Part shown: positions 19,538 through 30,482 of the stretch, in pieces
How positions within the stretch are numbered: the stretch's first letter is position 1
How the letters are laid out: each line of letters opens with the position of its first letter
Origin: BD1-7 clade bacterium
GTDB taxonomy: Bacteria; Pseudomonadota; Gammaproteobacteria; Pseudomonadales; DT-91
Direction of reading: 5' to 3'
DNA: 64,000 bases
Assembly (NCBI GenBank): GCA_902705865.1
Contig: CACSIO010000023.1
Span: forward strand, 149,690-213,689
Made by a program: the position numbers and the translations under genes
The notes under the pieces: generated by a model
Database searches by the model: none
What the model saw: the letters and a program-made list of their open reading frames with translations, nothing else
What the model was told of the DNA's origin: nothing

Positions 19538-22186
19538 ATGAATAAGAAAAAAAATAAAGCCACTAAAAACACTAGCGCGACAAAAAAGACCGGCAAGAAG
19601 ATCAGTCCGGTGATTATCGCCATAATCGCGGCCGCAATTGTATTTGCGTGCGCTGGCGGCGGTGTTGCTTTTTTGCAAGCGACGACCGAAACCGACAGCC
19701 TTGCCCAACAACGTGATCATCAGCGAGACCTTGTCGGCCAAGCTGCCGAGCAGGCGGTTATACAACGCTTTGAGGAAATTCATAGCCAGGCAAATTCGAT
19801 TGCGAATGACAACCCGCGACTGCTGAGTAGCCTCAGTGAATTTATGGCAGCCTTCAAAAAACAACAAGCCGAGGCGTTGAAACAATCCCGGATTTCGAAG
19901 TTGCAACCCGACGCACCGATTGCCGATACGCCAACAGAAGCTCCGTCGGTTGATGCAAATGACCCCAAAAACATCCTCATCGATGCCGACCAACAACTGC
20001 AGCGCGAATTCTCAGGGACACTCACGGCACGTTTACTGCCGTGGACATACGCTGGTAGCGCTGGGCTAAAAAATCAGGCGCTAAAACTGCGTAACAATAT
20101 GGAAATCCATCTATTTGCCAACGCCGGCGATGAAAAACACGAAGCGCCGCGCATCTACAAAGTGGATGACCAATGGGTTTTCAGCATGGCGTATCCGGTT
20201 AAAAAAGGTGAGGACGTGAAAGGTGTGATTCTACTTACCTATCCGGCACGCCAGTTACAGCAAATACTCAACAAAATGTTCTTAACAGAACACGCCAGTT
20301 TAACACTGGAGTTGCAACCCAAAAACCAGCGCATCTTTAAGCTAGGCACTGCGAATGCCAACAACGTCGTAACGCTCGAAACCCCGCTTCATAATACGTC
20401 ATTAAAGATCAGCAGCCGCGCCCCTAACCCGACCGGCGTCGCCTCTAATTATCAAGCCGTCTACGGGCTGATCATCGCCATTGCGGTTGTTTCAGCCATT
20501 GCCTGTCTGGCAGTTTACTTCCTGGTTATCGCGAGAGTTCGCAAAGACGCTGCCGCTTTAGAACAGTTTCTAATCCGGCTTGAAGGCTTGCATCAGGGCG
20601 AGACGCCAGAAATGGCCATCACACCGCTTCAAATCGTCGCCAACCAGGCGGATAAATTACGCGGTAAGGTCGGTAAAAACACATTAACAGCCAGCACCGA
20701 TGGCAATATGGAAACCGACTTCCGTAACGCCAAGGTCAAAGGTAATGATCAGTCTGTCGCCTTTTCTGATGTTGCCGACATGGCCATGGTTGAAGAACAA
20801 GCAGACGAACCGGAACCACCGGCCTACCTGCATTTGTTCCGCGATTATGACATTCGCGGTAATGCTGAAGAGATTACCGACGAACTGGCTGTCTGGATCG
20901 GTCAAGCCCTTGGCACCGAAGCACTGGAACGTGGCTTAAAAACACTCGCGATTGCCGGTGATTGCCGCCTCTCAACCGCGCGCTTAAAAGCCGCACTGAT
21001 ACAAGGCGTCACGGCCACGGGTTGTGATGTCGTGGATGTCGGCCAAGTACCGAGCCCGGTATTGTATTTTGCAACCCATCACCTCAATACCCAAGCCGGT
21101 ATCATGGTCACTGGCAGCCATAATCCAAAGGACCACAATGGCTTCAAGATGCTGATGGCGGGCCAAAGCCTGCATGGAGAAGAAATCCAGCAGCTGGCAT
21201 CAAGAATTCAAAAGCAGGACTTCAAAAAAGGCCAGGGGCAAACTTCATCCACTGATCTAACCCACGCCTATATCGATGAAATATGTACTGACGTCATTGC
21301 TGCAAATCCTATGAAGATTGTTGTTGATGGCAGTAACGGTGCTGGCGGTGAAATTGCCTGCTCCATTCTTGAGCAACTCGATTGTGAAGTCGTACCCCTG
21401 TATTGCGAGATGGATGGTAACTTCCCGAATCATGATCCTGATCCGTGCAACCCAGACAACCTGCAAGACTTGATTCAAACCGTCAAAGACAATAACGCCG
21501 ATATGGGTATCGCGCTGGATGGCGACGCCGACCGCATGGTTGCAGTTACACAAGACGGCACCATGGTCGATGGCGATCAATTGATGATGATTTTTGCTGC
21601 CGACGTGGTATCACGAAACCCTGCCAGCACGGTGGTTTACGACATCAAGTGCTCACGCCATCTCAACAAAGTAATTACTGAGAACGGCGGCCGACCGGTA
21701 TTATGGAAAACCGGTCACTCCAATATCAAAGCCAAAATGCAAGAGACCGGCGCGCTACTTGGTGGCGAATTTACCGGGCATTTCTGTTTCAAAGAACGCT
21801 GGTACGGATTTGATGATGGTATTTACTCGGCCATGCGCCTGATCGAATTATTAACCATGGATGACCGCAGCCTTGATGAACGGATCGGCATGCTGCCAAC
21901 CACCATCAGTACACCAGAAATGGTATTGGACATCAGTAGTGATGCGGAAAAATTCCGTATTATGGAACAACTCAGCCAGACGCTGGCTCAAACCGACGGG
22001 AACCTTATCGATATTGATGGGGTTCGCATCGAATACAATGACGGCTGGGGGCTTGTTCGTGCATCAAACACCGGTGCACGCCTGACGGCTCGCTTCGAAG
22101 GTGATTCACAAGAAGCATTGGAACGTATCAAGCATACGTTTAGCCAGGCATTGGCTGGGGTTGATTCTGATCTCGCCATCCCCTGA
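19538..22186 (+). CDS. algC: AlgC phosphomannomutase/phosphoglucomutase with N-terminal membrane domain
   Basis: 882 residues, about twice the size of the catalytic domain. A lysine-rich start is followed by TM1 (about 22-46), an extracytoplasmic domain of about 260 residues, TM2 (about 309-333), a linker, and the alpha-D-phosphohexomutase domain from about residue 428. Catalytic signatures are the phosphoserine loop TGSHNP (Ser about 526) and the metal loop DGDADR (about 660). The enzyme interconverts mannose- and glucose-1/6-phosphates for surface polysaccharides. The same long form is known from Pseudomonas. The extracytoplasmic part looks like a cache-type sensor domain, which is inference. 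It lies 62 bases after coaBC. Confidence 0.92.
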   Translation: MNKKKNKATKNTSATKKTGKKISPVIIAIIAAAIVFACAGGGVAFLQATTETDSLAQQRDHQRDLVGQAAEQAVIQRFEEIHSQANSIANDNPRLLSSLSEFMAAFKKQQAEALKQSRISKLQPDAPIADTPTEAPSVDANDPKNILIDADQQLQREFSGTLTARLLPWTYAGSAGLKNQALKLRNNMEIHLFANAGDEKHEAPRIYKVDDQWVFSMAYPVKKGEDVKGVILLTYPARQLQQILNKMFLTEHASLTLELQPKNQRIFKLGTANANNVVTLETPLHNTSLKISSRAPNPTGVASNYQAVYGLIIAIAVVSAIACLAVYFLVIARVRKDAAALEQFLIRLEGLHQGETPEMAITPLQIVANQADKLRGKVGKNTLTASTDGNMETDFRNAKVKGNDQSVAFSDVADMAMVEEQADEPEPPAYLHLFRDYDIRGNAEEITDELAVWIGQALGTEALERGLKTLAIAGDCRLSTARLKAALIQGVTATGCDVVDVGQVPSPVLYFATHHLNTQAGIMVTGSHNPKDHNGFKMLMAGQSLHGEEIQQLASRIQKQDFKKGQGQTSSTDLTHAYIDEICTDVIAANPMKIVVDGSNGAGGEIACSILEQLDCEVVPLYCEMDGNFPNHDPDPCNPDNLQDLIQTVKDNNADMGIALDGDADRMVAVTQDGTMVDGDQLMMIFAADVVSRNPASTVVYDIKCSRHLNKVITENGGRPVLWKTGHSNIKAKMQETGALLGGEFTGHFCFKERWYGFDDGIYSAMRLIELLTMDDRSLDERIGMLPTTISTPEMVLDISSDAEKFRIMEQLSQTLAQTDGNLIDIDGVRIEYNDGWGLVRASNTGARLTARFEGDSQEALERIKHTFSQALAGVDSDLAIP

Positions 22187-22208
22187 TCTAACTCTTTACG
22201 TTAAGTAG

Positions 22209-23123
<915 letters not shown>

Positions 23124-23184
23124 GCCGAGATCTCAGGGCACTGTCAACGGCAGTGCCGATGCAAAATAACAAGGTTTTAGAGGC

Positions 23185-23799
23185 ATGACAAAAACAAAAC
23201 AGCGTGGTGAGCGCCGTCAGCAAATTCTCGAAGCATTGGCAAAGATGCTGGAAGAAAGCCCGGGGGAGCGCATCACGACAGCTAAGTTGGCTTCGGCAGT
23301 GGGGGTTTCAGAAGCGGCTCTATATCGCCATTTTCCGTCAAAAACCAAGATGTTCGAAGGCCTGATTGAATTCATCGAAGAAACCATATTCAGCCGCATA
23401 ACCACCATTACCGATGGCAACATGCCTGCCGTGAATCAATGCGAAAAGATTCTCGCGCTGTTGCTGGTATTTGTTGAACGTAACCCTGGGATATCACGGC
23501 TATTAACCGGTGATGCGCTAGCCGGAGAAACCGAACGGTTGCGCCATCGCATTGCTCAGTTTTATGATCGTTTGGAAACCCAGCTCAAACAAATCATTCG
23601 TGAAGCCGAAATGCGTGAAGGTATTCGTCCGCAATTGCCTGTCGCTAGCGCAGCGAATCTGATGCTGGCAACAGCAGAGGGGCGGATCAGTCAGTTCGTC
23701 CGCAGTGAATTCAAACGTTCACCCACACAAGACTGGAGTGAACAGTGGGCTGTTTTGACACAAGGGTTTTTCCGCAAAACCATGTCTGTCAGCCCCTAA
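23185..23799 (+). CDS. slmA: Nucleoid occlusion factor SlmA (TetR family)
   Basis: 204 residues. The N-terminal TetR-type helix-turn-helix spans about 10-55 ([32 protein letters not shown]). The rest matches SlmA closely ([19 protein letters not shown] type helix, [16 protein letters not shown] and the C-terminal [12 protein letters not shown]). SlmA binds sites across the chromosome and blocks FtsZ assembly over the nucleoid. It follows argB by 61 bases and ends before a terminator, so it is probably the last gene of this run. Confidence 0.95.
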   Translation: MTKTKQRGERRQQILEALAKMLEESPGERITTAKLASAVGVSEAALYRHFPSKTKMFEGLIEFIEETIFSRITTITDGNMPAVNQCEKILALLLVFVERNPGISRLLTGDALAGETERLRHRIAQFYDRLETQLKQIIREAEMREGIRPQLPVASAANLMLATAEGRISQFVRSEFKRSPTQDWSEQWAVLTQGFFRKTMSVSP

Positions 23800-23840
23800 G
23801 CAGCGATTGGCGAGACTGCCAACCATCAAGTGAACAGCAC

Positions 23841-23867
23841 AAGGCCTCTTACTACGAGGCCTTTTTT
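23841..23867 (+). terminator. Rho-independent terminator after slmA
   Basis: Arms AAGGCCTC and GAGGCCTT around TTACTAC, then a T tract. It ends the coaBC-algC-argB-slmA run. Confidence 0.9.
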
Positions 23868-24010
23868 GTTCTTGGCAAACCTTATCGAAGATAAATTAAC
23901 AGTATCTCCCACGTTCAGAAAACAGACATTACCGCTGGTAAATTTAGTATGTAATTTCTAATTCTAATAATTAAAGTATCTCGTTATAACGCTAATAAAT
24001 AAGAAACTCT

Positions 24011-24406
24011 ATGATATCTGAACTCGATTCAACACCAGCACCGATGGGTGAATTGACACTGCAAACCGTGGCAATGCCCAAAGACACTAACGCAGCAGGC
24101 GATATTTTCGGTGGTTGGTTGGTTTCACAAATGGATATTGCCGGTGCTATTGCAGCCTCACGCATTGCCAACGGCCGCGTTGCAACGGTTGCTATCGACA
24201 ATATGAGTTTCATGATTCCGGTAAAAGTCGGTAGTGTTGTTAGCTGTTATACCTATGTTGAAAATGTTGGCACCAGCTCTGTGCAGATACAAATCGAAGT
24301 GTGGATGGCTCTGCCAAACGACGGCGAACCTCAGAAAGTTACCGAAGGCCTGTTTGTTTTTGTCGCGTTAGATAGCCAGGGCAAAACACGATCCATTGAT
24401 GGCTGA
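24011..24406 (+). CDS. yciA: Acyl-CoA thioesterase YciA
   Basis: 131 residues with a single hot-dog fold. The active-site stretch MPKDTNAAGDIFGGWLVSQMD (about 22-42) contains the family's Asn-Ala-x-Gly-Asp-Ile-Phe-Gly-Gly core with the catalytic Asp. VATVAIDNMSFMIPVKVG follows, as in YciA/HI0827. The enzyme hydrolyses a range of acyl-CoA thioesters in the cytosol and may affect membrane lipid supply. The ATG lacks a strong ribosome-binding site. It is monocistronic and convergent with the TRAP binding-protein gene. Confidence 0.93.
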   Translation: MISELDSTPAPMGELTLQTVAMPKDTNAAGDIFGGWLVSQMDIAGAIAASRIANGRVATVAIDNMSFMIPVKVGSVVSCYTYVENVGTSSVQIQIEVWMALPNDGEPQKVTEGLFVFVALDSQGKTRSIDG

Positions 24407-24522
24407 GTTTTCAGCCATTTGTCCTGTTATTTTCGTTGTTCACTGACGGCTATTTACACCTTAGTCATCGCTCATGGCCCGCCTGTTCAGCAACCCAACT
24501 CTCATATACTCATTCCCCGACT

Positions 24523-25707
24523 TTACGGCCTTACTGCAGGCTCCTCAGCATCACGATGCCAAGCTTTCTCACGCGCATCGGAATAAGCACTTTCAGAAAT
24601 TCGATTATAATCTCGGGCAGTTTCAGCAAAGCGGCTGTAGCTGGCATAGATTTTTTGCGCCATTGGATCGCTAGCCACCAACTCTGCAACAACGTCGTCA
24701 CTAATATGCTTCAAACGCCCTAACACATCATCGGGCAAGCGGCGCAACTCAACACCATGCTCATCGATCAGCTGCTTCAAGGCAACGTTATTACGCGCAG
24801 TGAATTCATCCAGCATATCTTGATTAACCGCTCGCGCAGCGGTTTGCACAATCGCTTTCAAATCATCGGGTAATGCTTCGTAGGCGTCTTTGTTAACGAT
24901 TAATTCCATCGTCGAACCAGGCTCATGCCAACCGGGGTAGTAGTAATATTTAGCGACCTCATGAAACCCCATTGCCAAATCGTTATAGGGCCCAACCCAT
25001 TCTGTAGCATCAATGACACCGGTTTTTAGTGATGTGTACAGATCACCGCCAGCAATATTGACCGCCGTACCGCCGGCGCGACTAAATACCTCACCCGCTA
25101 AACCCGGGATGCGCATTTTCAGCCCTTTGAGGTCATCGATACTGTTGATTTCGCGATTGAACCAGCCTGCCATTTGTACGCCAGAGTTCCCGCCTGCCAT
25201 CGGTACAAGATTGAAGGGCGCATAAAGCTCACGCCAAAGTTCAATACCGCCACCATAATGCAACCAGCTGTTCATTTCTTGGGCTGTCATACCAAAAGGG
25301 ATCGTGGTAAAAAAGACCGTCGCCGGTGATTTTCCCTTCCAGTAATAAGCGCCCGTATGTCCGGCTTCAACACTGCCGCTGGCAACCGCATCAAACACAC
25401 CTAACGGCGGCACAATTTCTTTGGCACCAAAAACTTTAACCACCAGTCGCCCATCGCTCATCTCGCGTACTTTCTCGGCAAACAGTTCCGGTGCCGTGCC
25501 CAACCCGGGAAAACCCTTCGGCCACGAAGTCGTCATTTTCCATTCAATCACGGCTTGGCGCGCTGCGGGCACATCGCCATCAACATACTGGCGCGAATGA
25601 TCAGTATCACGCTGTACCACAAGAAGAACGCACAAAGTGACAACCAGCGCCAATAATCCAAGGATAATTAACGGCTGTACTTTCAATCGATTTGCGGGGG
25701 AATTCAT
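24523..25707 (-). CDS. TRAP-type solute-binding protein (DctP family), membrane-anchored
   Basis: 394 residues. The N-terminus has one strong hydrophobic segment (about 12-30, PLIILGLLALVVTLCVLLV) without a cleavage site or lipobox, so it may stay anchored. The binding-protein fold begins at WKMTTSWPKGFPGLG, a hallmark of the TakP/DctP group that binds 2-keto acids or similar carboxylates. The conserved binding Arg is in LKMRIPGLAGEVFSRAGG and the C-terminal helices are intact. No DctQ or DctM gene is in the window. The gene starts three bases after the uvrD stop, and its GGAG-type ribosome site is inside the uvrD end, so the two are probably co-transcribed. Confidence 0.87.
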   Translation of the reverse strand: MNSPANRLKVQPLIILGLLALVVTLCVLLVVQRDTDHSRQYVDGDVPAARQAVIEWKMTTSWPKGFPGLGTAPELFAEKVREMSDGRLVVKVFGAKEIVPPLGVFDAVASGSVEAGHTGAYYWKGKSPATVFFTTIPFGMTAQEMNSWLHYGGGIELWRELYAPFNLVPMAGGNSGVQMAGWFNREINSIDDLKGLKMRIPGLAGEVFSRAGGTAVNIAGGDLYTSLKTGVIDATEWVGPYNDLAMGFHEVAKYYYYPGWHEPGSTMELIVNKDAYEALPDDLKAIVQTAARAVNQDMLDEFTARNNVALKQLIDEHGVELRRLPDDVLGRLKHISDDVVAELVASDPMAQKIYASYSRFAETARDYNRISESAYSDAREKAWHRDAEEPAVRP

Positions 25708-25710
25708 GCT

Positions 25711-27876
25711 TTAAACAGGCTCCAGCCGAGCATATTCCAGCACCAGCCATTTACTACCAACATCGTGAAAGTTCACTTGTACACGCGCACTTGCACCCTG
25801 ACCTTCAAACTGAACAACAATGCCTTCACCAAACTTAGGGTGACTGACCGTCTGCCCCAGCTGCACACCGGCATCGCCCATGGCCTCAGGCAGAGGCTTG
25901 GAATAACTACGCGTTACTGGTCGTGAAACCACCGATTGCATACGCACTTCACGAATCAGCTCTGCAGGGAACTCACGGATAAACCGCGACGGCGCATTGA
26001 TGCTTTCCTGCCCATGCAAACGGCGGGTTTCGGCATGGCTGATGGTTAATTTCTGCATCGCTCGAGTAACACCGACGTAACACAGACGACGTTCTTCTTC
26101 GAGGCGACCGGGCTCTTCAATGCTCATTTTATGGGGGAAGAGGTTTTCTTCGACGCCAACCAGATAAACGCTCTGGAACTCCAGACCTTTGGCGCTGTGC
26201 AGCGTCATCATCTGCACACTGTCTTCAAACTCGTCAGCTTGCCCTTGGCCTGCATCCAACGCAGCTTCATCAAGGAACTGTTGCAACGGCGATACGGCCT
26301 CGTCTTCATCATCCTCAAACTCACGGGCTGCACTCACCAGCTCTTGCAAGTTTTCAATTCTGGCTTGGCCCTTTTCGCCTTTCTCTTTTTCATACATGGG
26401 CACCAGGCCAGAGCGATCAATAACCAACTCCATCGCCTCATCCAAGGTCGATTGAGAAATGGATTCATCCATGCCATCAATCAACTCCAGGAACGCTGCC
26501 AGGGCGTTCAATGCACGTGCACTCATGAGCTTATGCTCAATTAGCGCCTCGGCGGCTTGCCATAGACTACAGCCATGATCACGGGCATATTCCCGCAACG
26601 TTTCAAGCGTTTTGTTACCAATGCCGCGCGGCGGTGTATTAACCACCCGCTCGAAGCCTGGGTCATCATATCGATTCAGCAGCAGGCGCAGGTATGCCAA
26701 CGCATGTTTGATTTCGAGACGCTCATAGAATCGCTGACCGCCATATATACGGTAAGGAACCCCCGCACGTAGCAAGGCTTCTTCTAACACCCGTGACTGG
26801 GCGTTGGACCGGTATAAAATGGCAACGTCCGACTTATTCCAATCGGTTTTTCCTATTTGATGTTCAATGTCTTCAACAACATAACGCGCTTCATCTTGTT
26901 CATTGAAGCCGGCATACAGCGTGATAGGCTCGCCGTCCTCTCCATCCGTCCACAGCTCTTTACCCAAACGCCCCTGGTTGTTAGCGATAATGGCATTGGC
27001 CGCACGTAGAATGGTTGCGGTAGAGCGATAGTTCTGCTCCAGACGAATCACCTTCAGCGGATGAAAGTCGTCCGTGACACTCTGGATATTTTCGATTTTA
27101 GCGCCACGCCAGCCATAAATGGACTGGTCATCATCACCCACTGCCATGAGGTTGGCTTTATCGCCACAAAGCACGCGTAACCAAGCATACTGAACCGTGT
27201 TGGTATCTTGAAATTCGTCCACTAACAAATGCTGAAAACGTTTCTGATAGTGCGCCAGTAATTGCGGTTGATTGAGCCAAAGCTCATGGGAACGCAGCAA
27301 TAATTCAGCAAAATCGACCATTCCGCCTTGCTGACAAATATCTTCATAGGCCGAGTACACCTGTAACATGGTGCGCTGGTATAGATCGCCATAATCATCG
27401 ATATGAGATGCTCGACGACCTTCATCTTTCTGCCCATTGATATAACCCTGAGCCTGGCGCGGCGGCCAGCGACTGTCATCCAGCTCTAAGTCTTTCATGA
27501 TGCGCTTAATCAAACGCAACTGGTCATCACTATCGAGTATTTGGAAATTTTGCGGCAACCCGGCTTCGACCCAGTGGGCCTTGAGTAAGCGGTGAGCTAA
27601 GCCGTGAAAGGTGCCTATCCATAAACCTTGAGTGGGGATCTTGAGCATGTGCTCGATACGCCCACGCATCTCTTTAGCGGCCTTATTAGTAAAGGTCACC
27701 GCCATGATGGCATGCGGAGAAATGTTCTCCACTTGCATCAGCCAGGCAATACGATGCACCAGCACGCGGGTTTTTCCGCTGCCAGCACCGGCCAACACCA
27801 ACATATTGCCCACCGGAGCGGCAACCGCATCACGCTGAGCTTCATTTAACTGATCGAGAATATCTGAAACGTCCAT
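25711..27876 (-). CDS. uvrD: DNA helicase II UvrD
   Basis: 721 residues from MDVSDILDQLNEAQ, the start that aligns with E. coli UvrD (720). Superfamily 1A motifs are the Walker A AGAGSGKT (about 33-40), FTNKAAKEM, DEFQDTN (motif II), GDDDQSIYGWRGA (III), QNYRS (IV) and VTRAMQKLTI (VI). The C-terminal tudor-like segment (VSHPKFGEGIVVQFEG), which contacts RNA polymerase, is present. The enzyme unwinds DNA 3'-to-5' in excision and mismatch repair. It is divergent from hexR. The ribosome-binding site before this ATG is weak, so the in-frame ATGs at residues -3 and -9 cannot be excluded. Confidence 0.96.
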   Translation of the reverse strand: MDVSDILDQLNEAQRDAVAAPVGNMLVLAGAGSGKTRVLVHRIAWLMQVENISPHAIMAVTFTNKAAKEMRGRIEHMLKIPTQGLWIGTFHGLAHRLLKAHWVEAGLPQNFQILDSDDQLRLIKRIMKDLELDDSRWPPRQAQGYINGQKDEGRRASHIDDYGDLYQRTMLQVYSAYEDICQQGGMVDFAELLLRSHELWLNQPQLLAHYQKRFQHLLVDEFQDTNTVQYAWLRVLCGDKANLMAVGDDDQSIYGWRGAKIENIQSVTDDFHPLKVIRLEQNYRSTATILRAANAIIANNQGRLGKELWTDGEDGEPITLYAGFNEQDEARYVVEDIEHQIGKTDWNKSDVAILYRSNAQSRVLEEALLRAGVPYRIYGGQRFYERLEIKHALAYLRLLLNRYDDPGFERVVNTPPRGIGNKTLETLREYARDHGCSLWQAAEALIEHKLMSARALNALAAFLELIDGMDESISQSTLDEAMELVIDRSGLVPMYEKEKGEKGQARIENLQELVSAAREFEDDEDEAVSPLQQFLDEAALDAGQGQADEFEDSVQMMTLHSAKGLEFQSVYLVGVEENLFPHKMSIEEPGRLEEERRLCYVGVTRAMQKLTISHAETRRLHGQESINAPSRFIREFPAELIREVRMQSVVSRPVTRSYSKPLPEAMGDAGVQLGQTVSHPKFGEGIVVQFEGQGASARVQVNFHDVGSKWLVLEYARLEPV

Positions 27877-28017
27877 GGCAGGCATTCTAGCATGGATATC
27901 CATACAGGAACTACGAAGATTAGATCCTGAATGCCAGGACTAACCCCTTTCGCCGTGGCCGGCCTATCGCTGGCAGGTTATCATGTCAGTATTCGAACCA
28001 TTACGCCGCACAAAATC

Positions 28018-28860
28018 ATGTCGATCATTCAAACCATTCAGCAAGCGCGCCAACGACTGCGTAAGTCCGAGCTCAAGGTGTGTGAGTACATACTCAAGCA
28101 TCAGGAAGAGATCATCCACATGCGTATCGTTGATCTGGCCAGCGCGGCTGAGGTCAGCGAACCAACGGTTGTGCGCTTTTGTCGTGCCATCAATTGCAGT
28201 GGGTTTCAGGATTTTAAATTACAACTCGCCCAGCACTTGGCGACCCGTCAGGAGTTTGAACCGTTCAAAATCGCCGACACAGATTCTGTCGGTGATTTAT
28301 CCATGAAGGTGTTTGATGCCACGCTAGCCACACTGGAACAAGTTCGTGATGCGATCAGCCCGGCAACGATCGAGGCGGCCATCAATGCACTCAGTAGAGC
28401 TAAACGGGTTGAATTTTACGGCTTTGGCGCATCCGCGGCGGTTGCGGCCGATGCGCAGCACAAGTTTTTCCGGCTTAAAATTAGCTCCGCGGTGTATTCA
28501 GATCCGCACATTCAATTGATGTCAGCGATGTCGCTGACCGACGACGATGTAGTAATCGCCATCTCACAATCAGGCCAAACAGACGCACTCATCGACGCGA
28601 TGCGTATCGCCAACGAATACGGAGCGACAACAATCGCATTGGCACCAGGCAATTCATTGGTAGCGAAAGAAGCCAATATTGCGATCGCAATCGATGCCGA
28701 AGAAGAGGTAGAAATCTACACGCCGCTATCATCGCGCATTGCCCATCTGGTGGTCATCGATTTACTGGCCGTTGGTGTAGCCCAGCGGATCGGCCCGACT
28801 ATCTCTCAGCATCTGCAGGCTGTTCACAAGGGATTGAAAACGCTGCGCCAAGGCGAGTAA
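28018..28860 (+). CDS. hexR: HexR-type RpiR-family transcriptional regulator
   Basis: 280 residues from MSIIQTIQQARQRLRKSE, the HexR start; the longer frame from 27931 is not supported. The N-terminal RpiR helix-turn-helix (about 1-78) includes IVDLASAAEVSEPTVVRFCR. The SIS sugar-phosphate domain is at about 125-260 with FYGFGASAAVAADAQHKFF and AISQSGQTDALI. HexR represses central-carbon genes (zwf, edd, gap and others) and is released by 2-keto-3-deoxy-6-phosphogluconate. None of its usual targets is next to it here; it is divergent from uvrD. The ribosome-binding site is weak. Confidence 0.88.
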   Translation: MSIIQTIQQARQRLRKSELKVCEYILKHQEEIIHMRIVDLASAAEVSEPTVVRFCRAINCSGFQDFKLQLAQHLATRQEFEPFKIADTDSVGDLSMKVFDATLATLEQVRDAISPATIEAAINALSRAKRVEFYGFGASAAVAADAQHKFFRLKISSAVYSDPHIQLMSAMSLTDDDVVIAISQSGQTDALIDAMRIANEYGATTIALAPGNSLVAKEANIAIAIDAEEEVEIYTPLSSRIAHLVVIDLLAVGVAQRIGPTISQHLQAVHKGLKTLRQGE

Positions 28861-28892
28861 CCCGCACTTAATCGTTGACGCAATGCACCGTG

Positions 28893-30422
28893 TTATTGCA
28901 GCCAGAATACCGTTGCCGAAACCACGCCAATCACTAAAGCCAGCGTAATCAATCGATTTTGACGCCGTATAGAGGTGACAAGCTGCTGCATTTGCGGGTC
29001 TTCCGGCGGTAATCGCGGTGCCGGTGGCGTACTTAAGTGCTCATAAACAAGATCCGGTATTTCTGGCAAATGTTCGAGCCAACCGGGTAAATGCCGACCG
29101 ATTTGTTTGGCCACGTTGCGCGGTGAATAACGTTCTCGCATCCACTCTTCCAGAAACGGCAACGCCGTGTTCCACAAATCCAATTGCGGATACAACTGAC
29201 GCCCCAAGCCTTCGATGTTAAGTAAGGTTTTCTGCAACAATACCAATGACGGCTGGACTTCCATTTCGAAACGGCGCGCCGTTTGGAACAAATACATCAG
29301 TAACTCGCCGAAGGAAATCTCTGCTAGGGGTTTTTCAAATACCGGCTCACACACACTGCGGATAGCCGCTTCAAAATCATTAACCCGCGTATGTGCTGGC
29401 ACCCAGCCGCACTGCACGTGCAGCTCAGCAACTTGATGGTAATCACGTTTGAAGATAGCCAATAAATTGCGCGCCAGATAATACTGATCAAACTCGCTAA
29501 GACTACCAATGATGGCACAATCAATAGCGATATATTGGGGGTCGTCTGGCTGCTCGCGCGATACAAAAATATTGCCCGGATGCATGTCTGCATGGAAAAA
29601 ACTGTCGCGAAATACCTGCGTGAAAAAGATCTCAACACCACGCTCCGCTAACTTGCGCATGTTAGTGCCTTGTTCACGCAACGCCGCAACATCCGTTACC
29701 GGAATACCGTGAATACGCTCCATCACCATCACTTGGGTATCACAGTAATCCCAATAGACTTCAGGCACATATAACAACGGCGAGCCATCAAAATTTCGGC
29801 GCAGTTGAGAGGTATTGGCAGCTTCTCGCTTTAAATCTAACTCATCAACAATGGTGTGCTGATAATCTTCGACCACCTCAATGGGACGCAGACGTTTACC
29901 TTCAGGGTGAAAACGCTCAACCGCCCGGGCAATAAGGCGTAACAAACCAATATCTTTGCGAATCACCGGCAAAATATTCGGCCGAACGACTTTGACAACC
30001 ACATCTTCGCCACTGAGTAGTGTGGCCGCATGCACCTGCGCAATAGAAGCTGATGCCATCGGGGTTTTATCAAAGCTGGCAAACATGTCATCCACTGACT
30101 TTTTTAATGCCGTTTCAATAATCGTGCAAGCTACATCACTGTCGAATGGAGCAACGTTATCCTGCAGCAATGCCAGCTCTTCAGCCAAGTCGTCGGGTAA
30201 CAAGTCTTTTCGGGTCGATAACAGCTGGCCAAATTTAACAAAAATTGGCCCCAGCGATTCTAACGCCAGACGCAACCGTCGTGCGCGGTTATCCGTTGGC
30301 TCCGGTAGAACCCCACTGAAGGAAAATAATAACCGCAACCAAAAGGGCAGCAGACTGAGATCAATAAAGGTATCTAAGCGATAGCGAAAAAACGTACGAA
30401 GTATGTGGAACAGGCGTCTCAC
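28893..30422 (-). CDS. ubiB: UbiB, atypical kinase-like protein for ubiquinone synthesis
   Basis: 509 residues from a GTG at 30422 preceded by AAGGA; slightly shorter than E. coli UbiB (546). It has the KxGQ motif ([15 protein letters not shown]), the Ala-rich loop AxxxIAQVHAA, [10 protein letters not shown], and C-terminal membrane anchors (about 480-508). The loop after it reads IAIDCAIIG, where the family I remember usually has DCGI; this is worth checking. UbiB is needed for late quinone synthesis as part of the Ubi complex. It is the last gene of ubiE-ubiJ-ubiB, 60 bases after ubiJ. Confidence 0.95.
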   Translation of the reverse strand: MRRLFHILRTFFRYRLDTFIDLSLLPFWLRLLFSFSGVLPEPTDNRARRLRLALESLGPIFVKFGQLLSTRKDLLPDDLAEELALLQDNVAPFDSDVACTIIETALKKSVDDMFASFDKTPMASASIAQVHAATLLSGEDVVVKVVRPNILPVIRKDIGLLRLIARAVERFHPEGKRLRPIEVVEDYQHTIVDELDLKREAANTSQLRRNFDGSPLLYVPEVYWDYCDTQVMVMERIHGIPVTDVAALREQGTNMRKLAERGVEIFFTQVFRDSFFHADMHPGNIFVSREQPDDPQYIAIDCAIIGSLSEFDQYYLARNLLAIFKRDYHQVAELHVQCGWVPAHTRVNDFEAAIRSVCEPVFEKPLAEISFGELLMYLFQTARRFEMEVQPSLVLLQKTLLNIEGLGRQLYPQLDLWNTALPFLEEWMRERYSPRNVAKQIGRHLPGWLEHLPEIPDLVYEHLSTPPAPRLPPEDPQMQQLVTSIRRQNRLITLALVIGVVSATVFWLQ

Positions 30423-30482
30423 GTGGGATCCTTAGTGGGGGTAGATACGACCGCTTACCCCATTATAGAAGCAATGCGGGTA

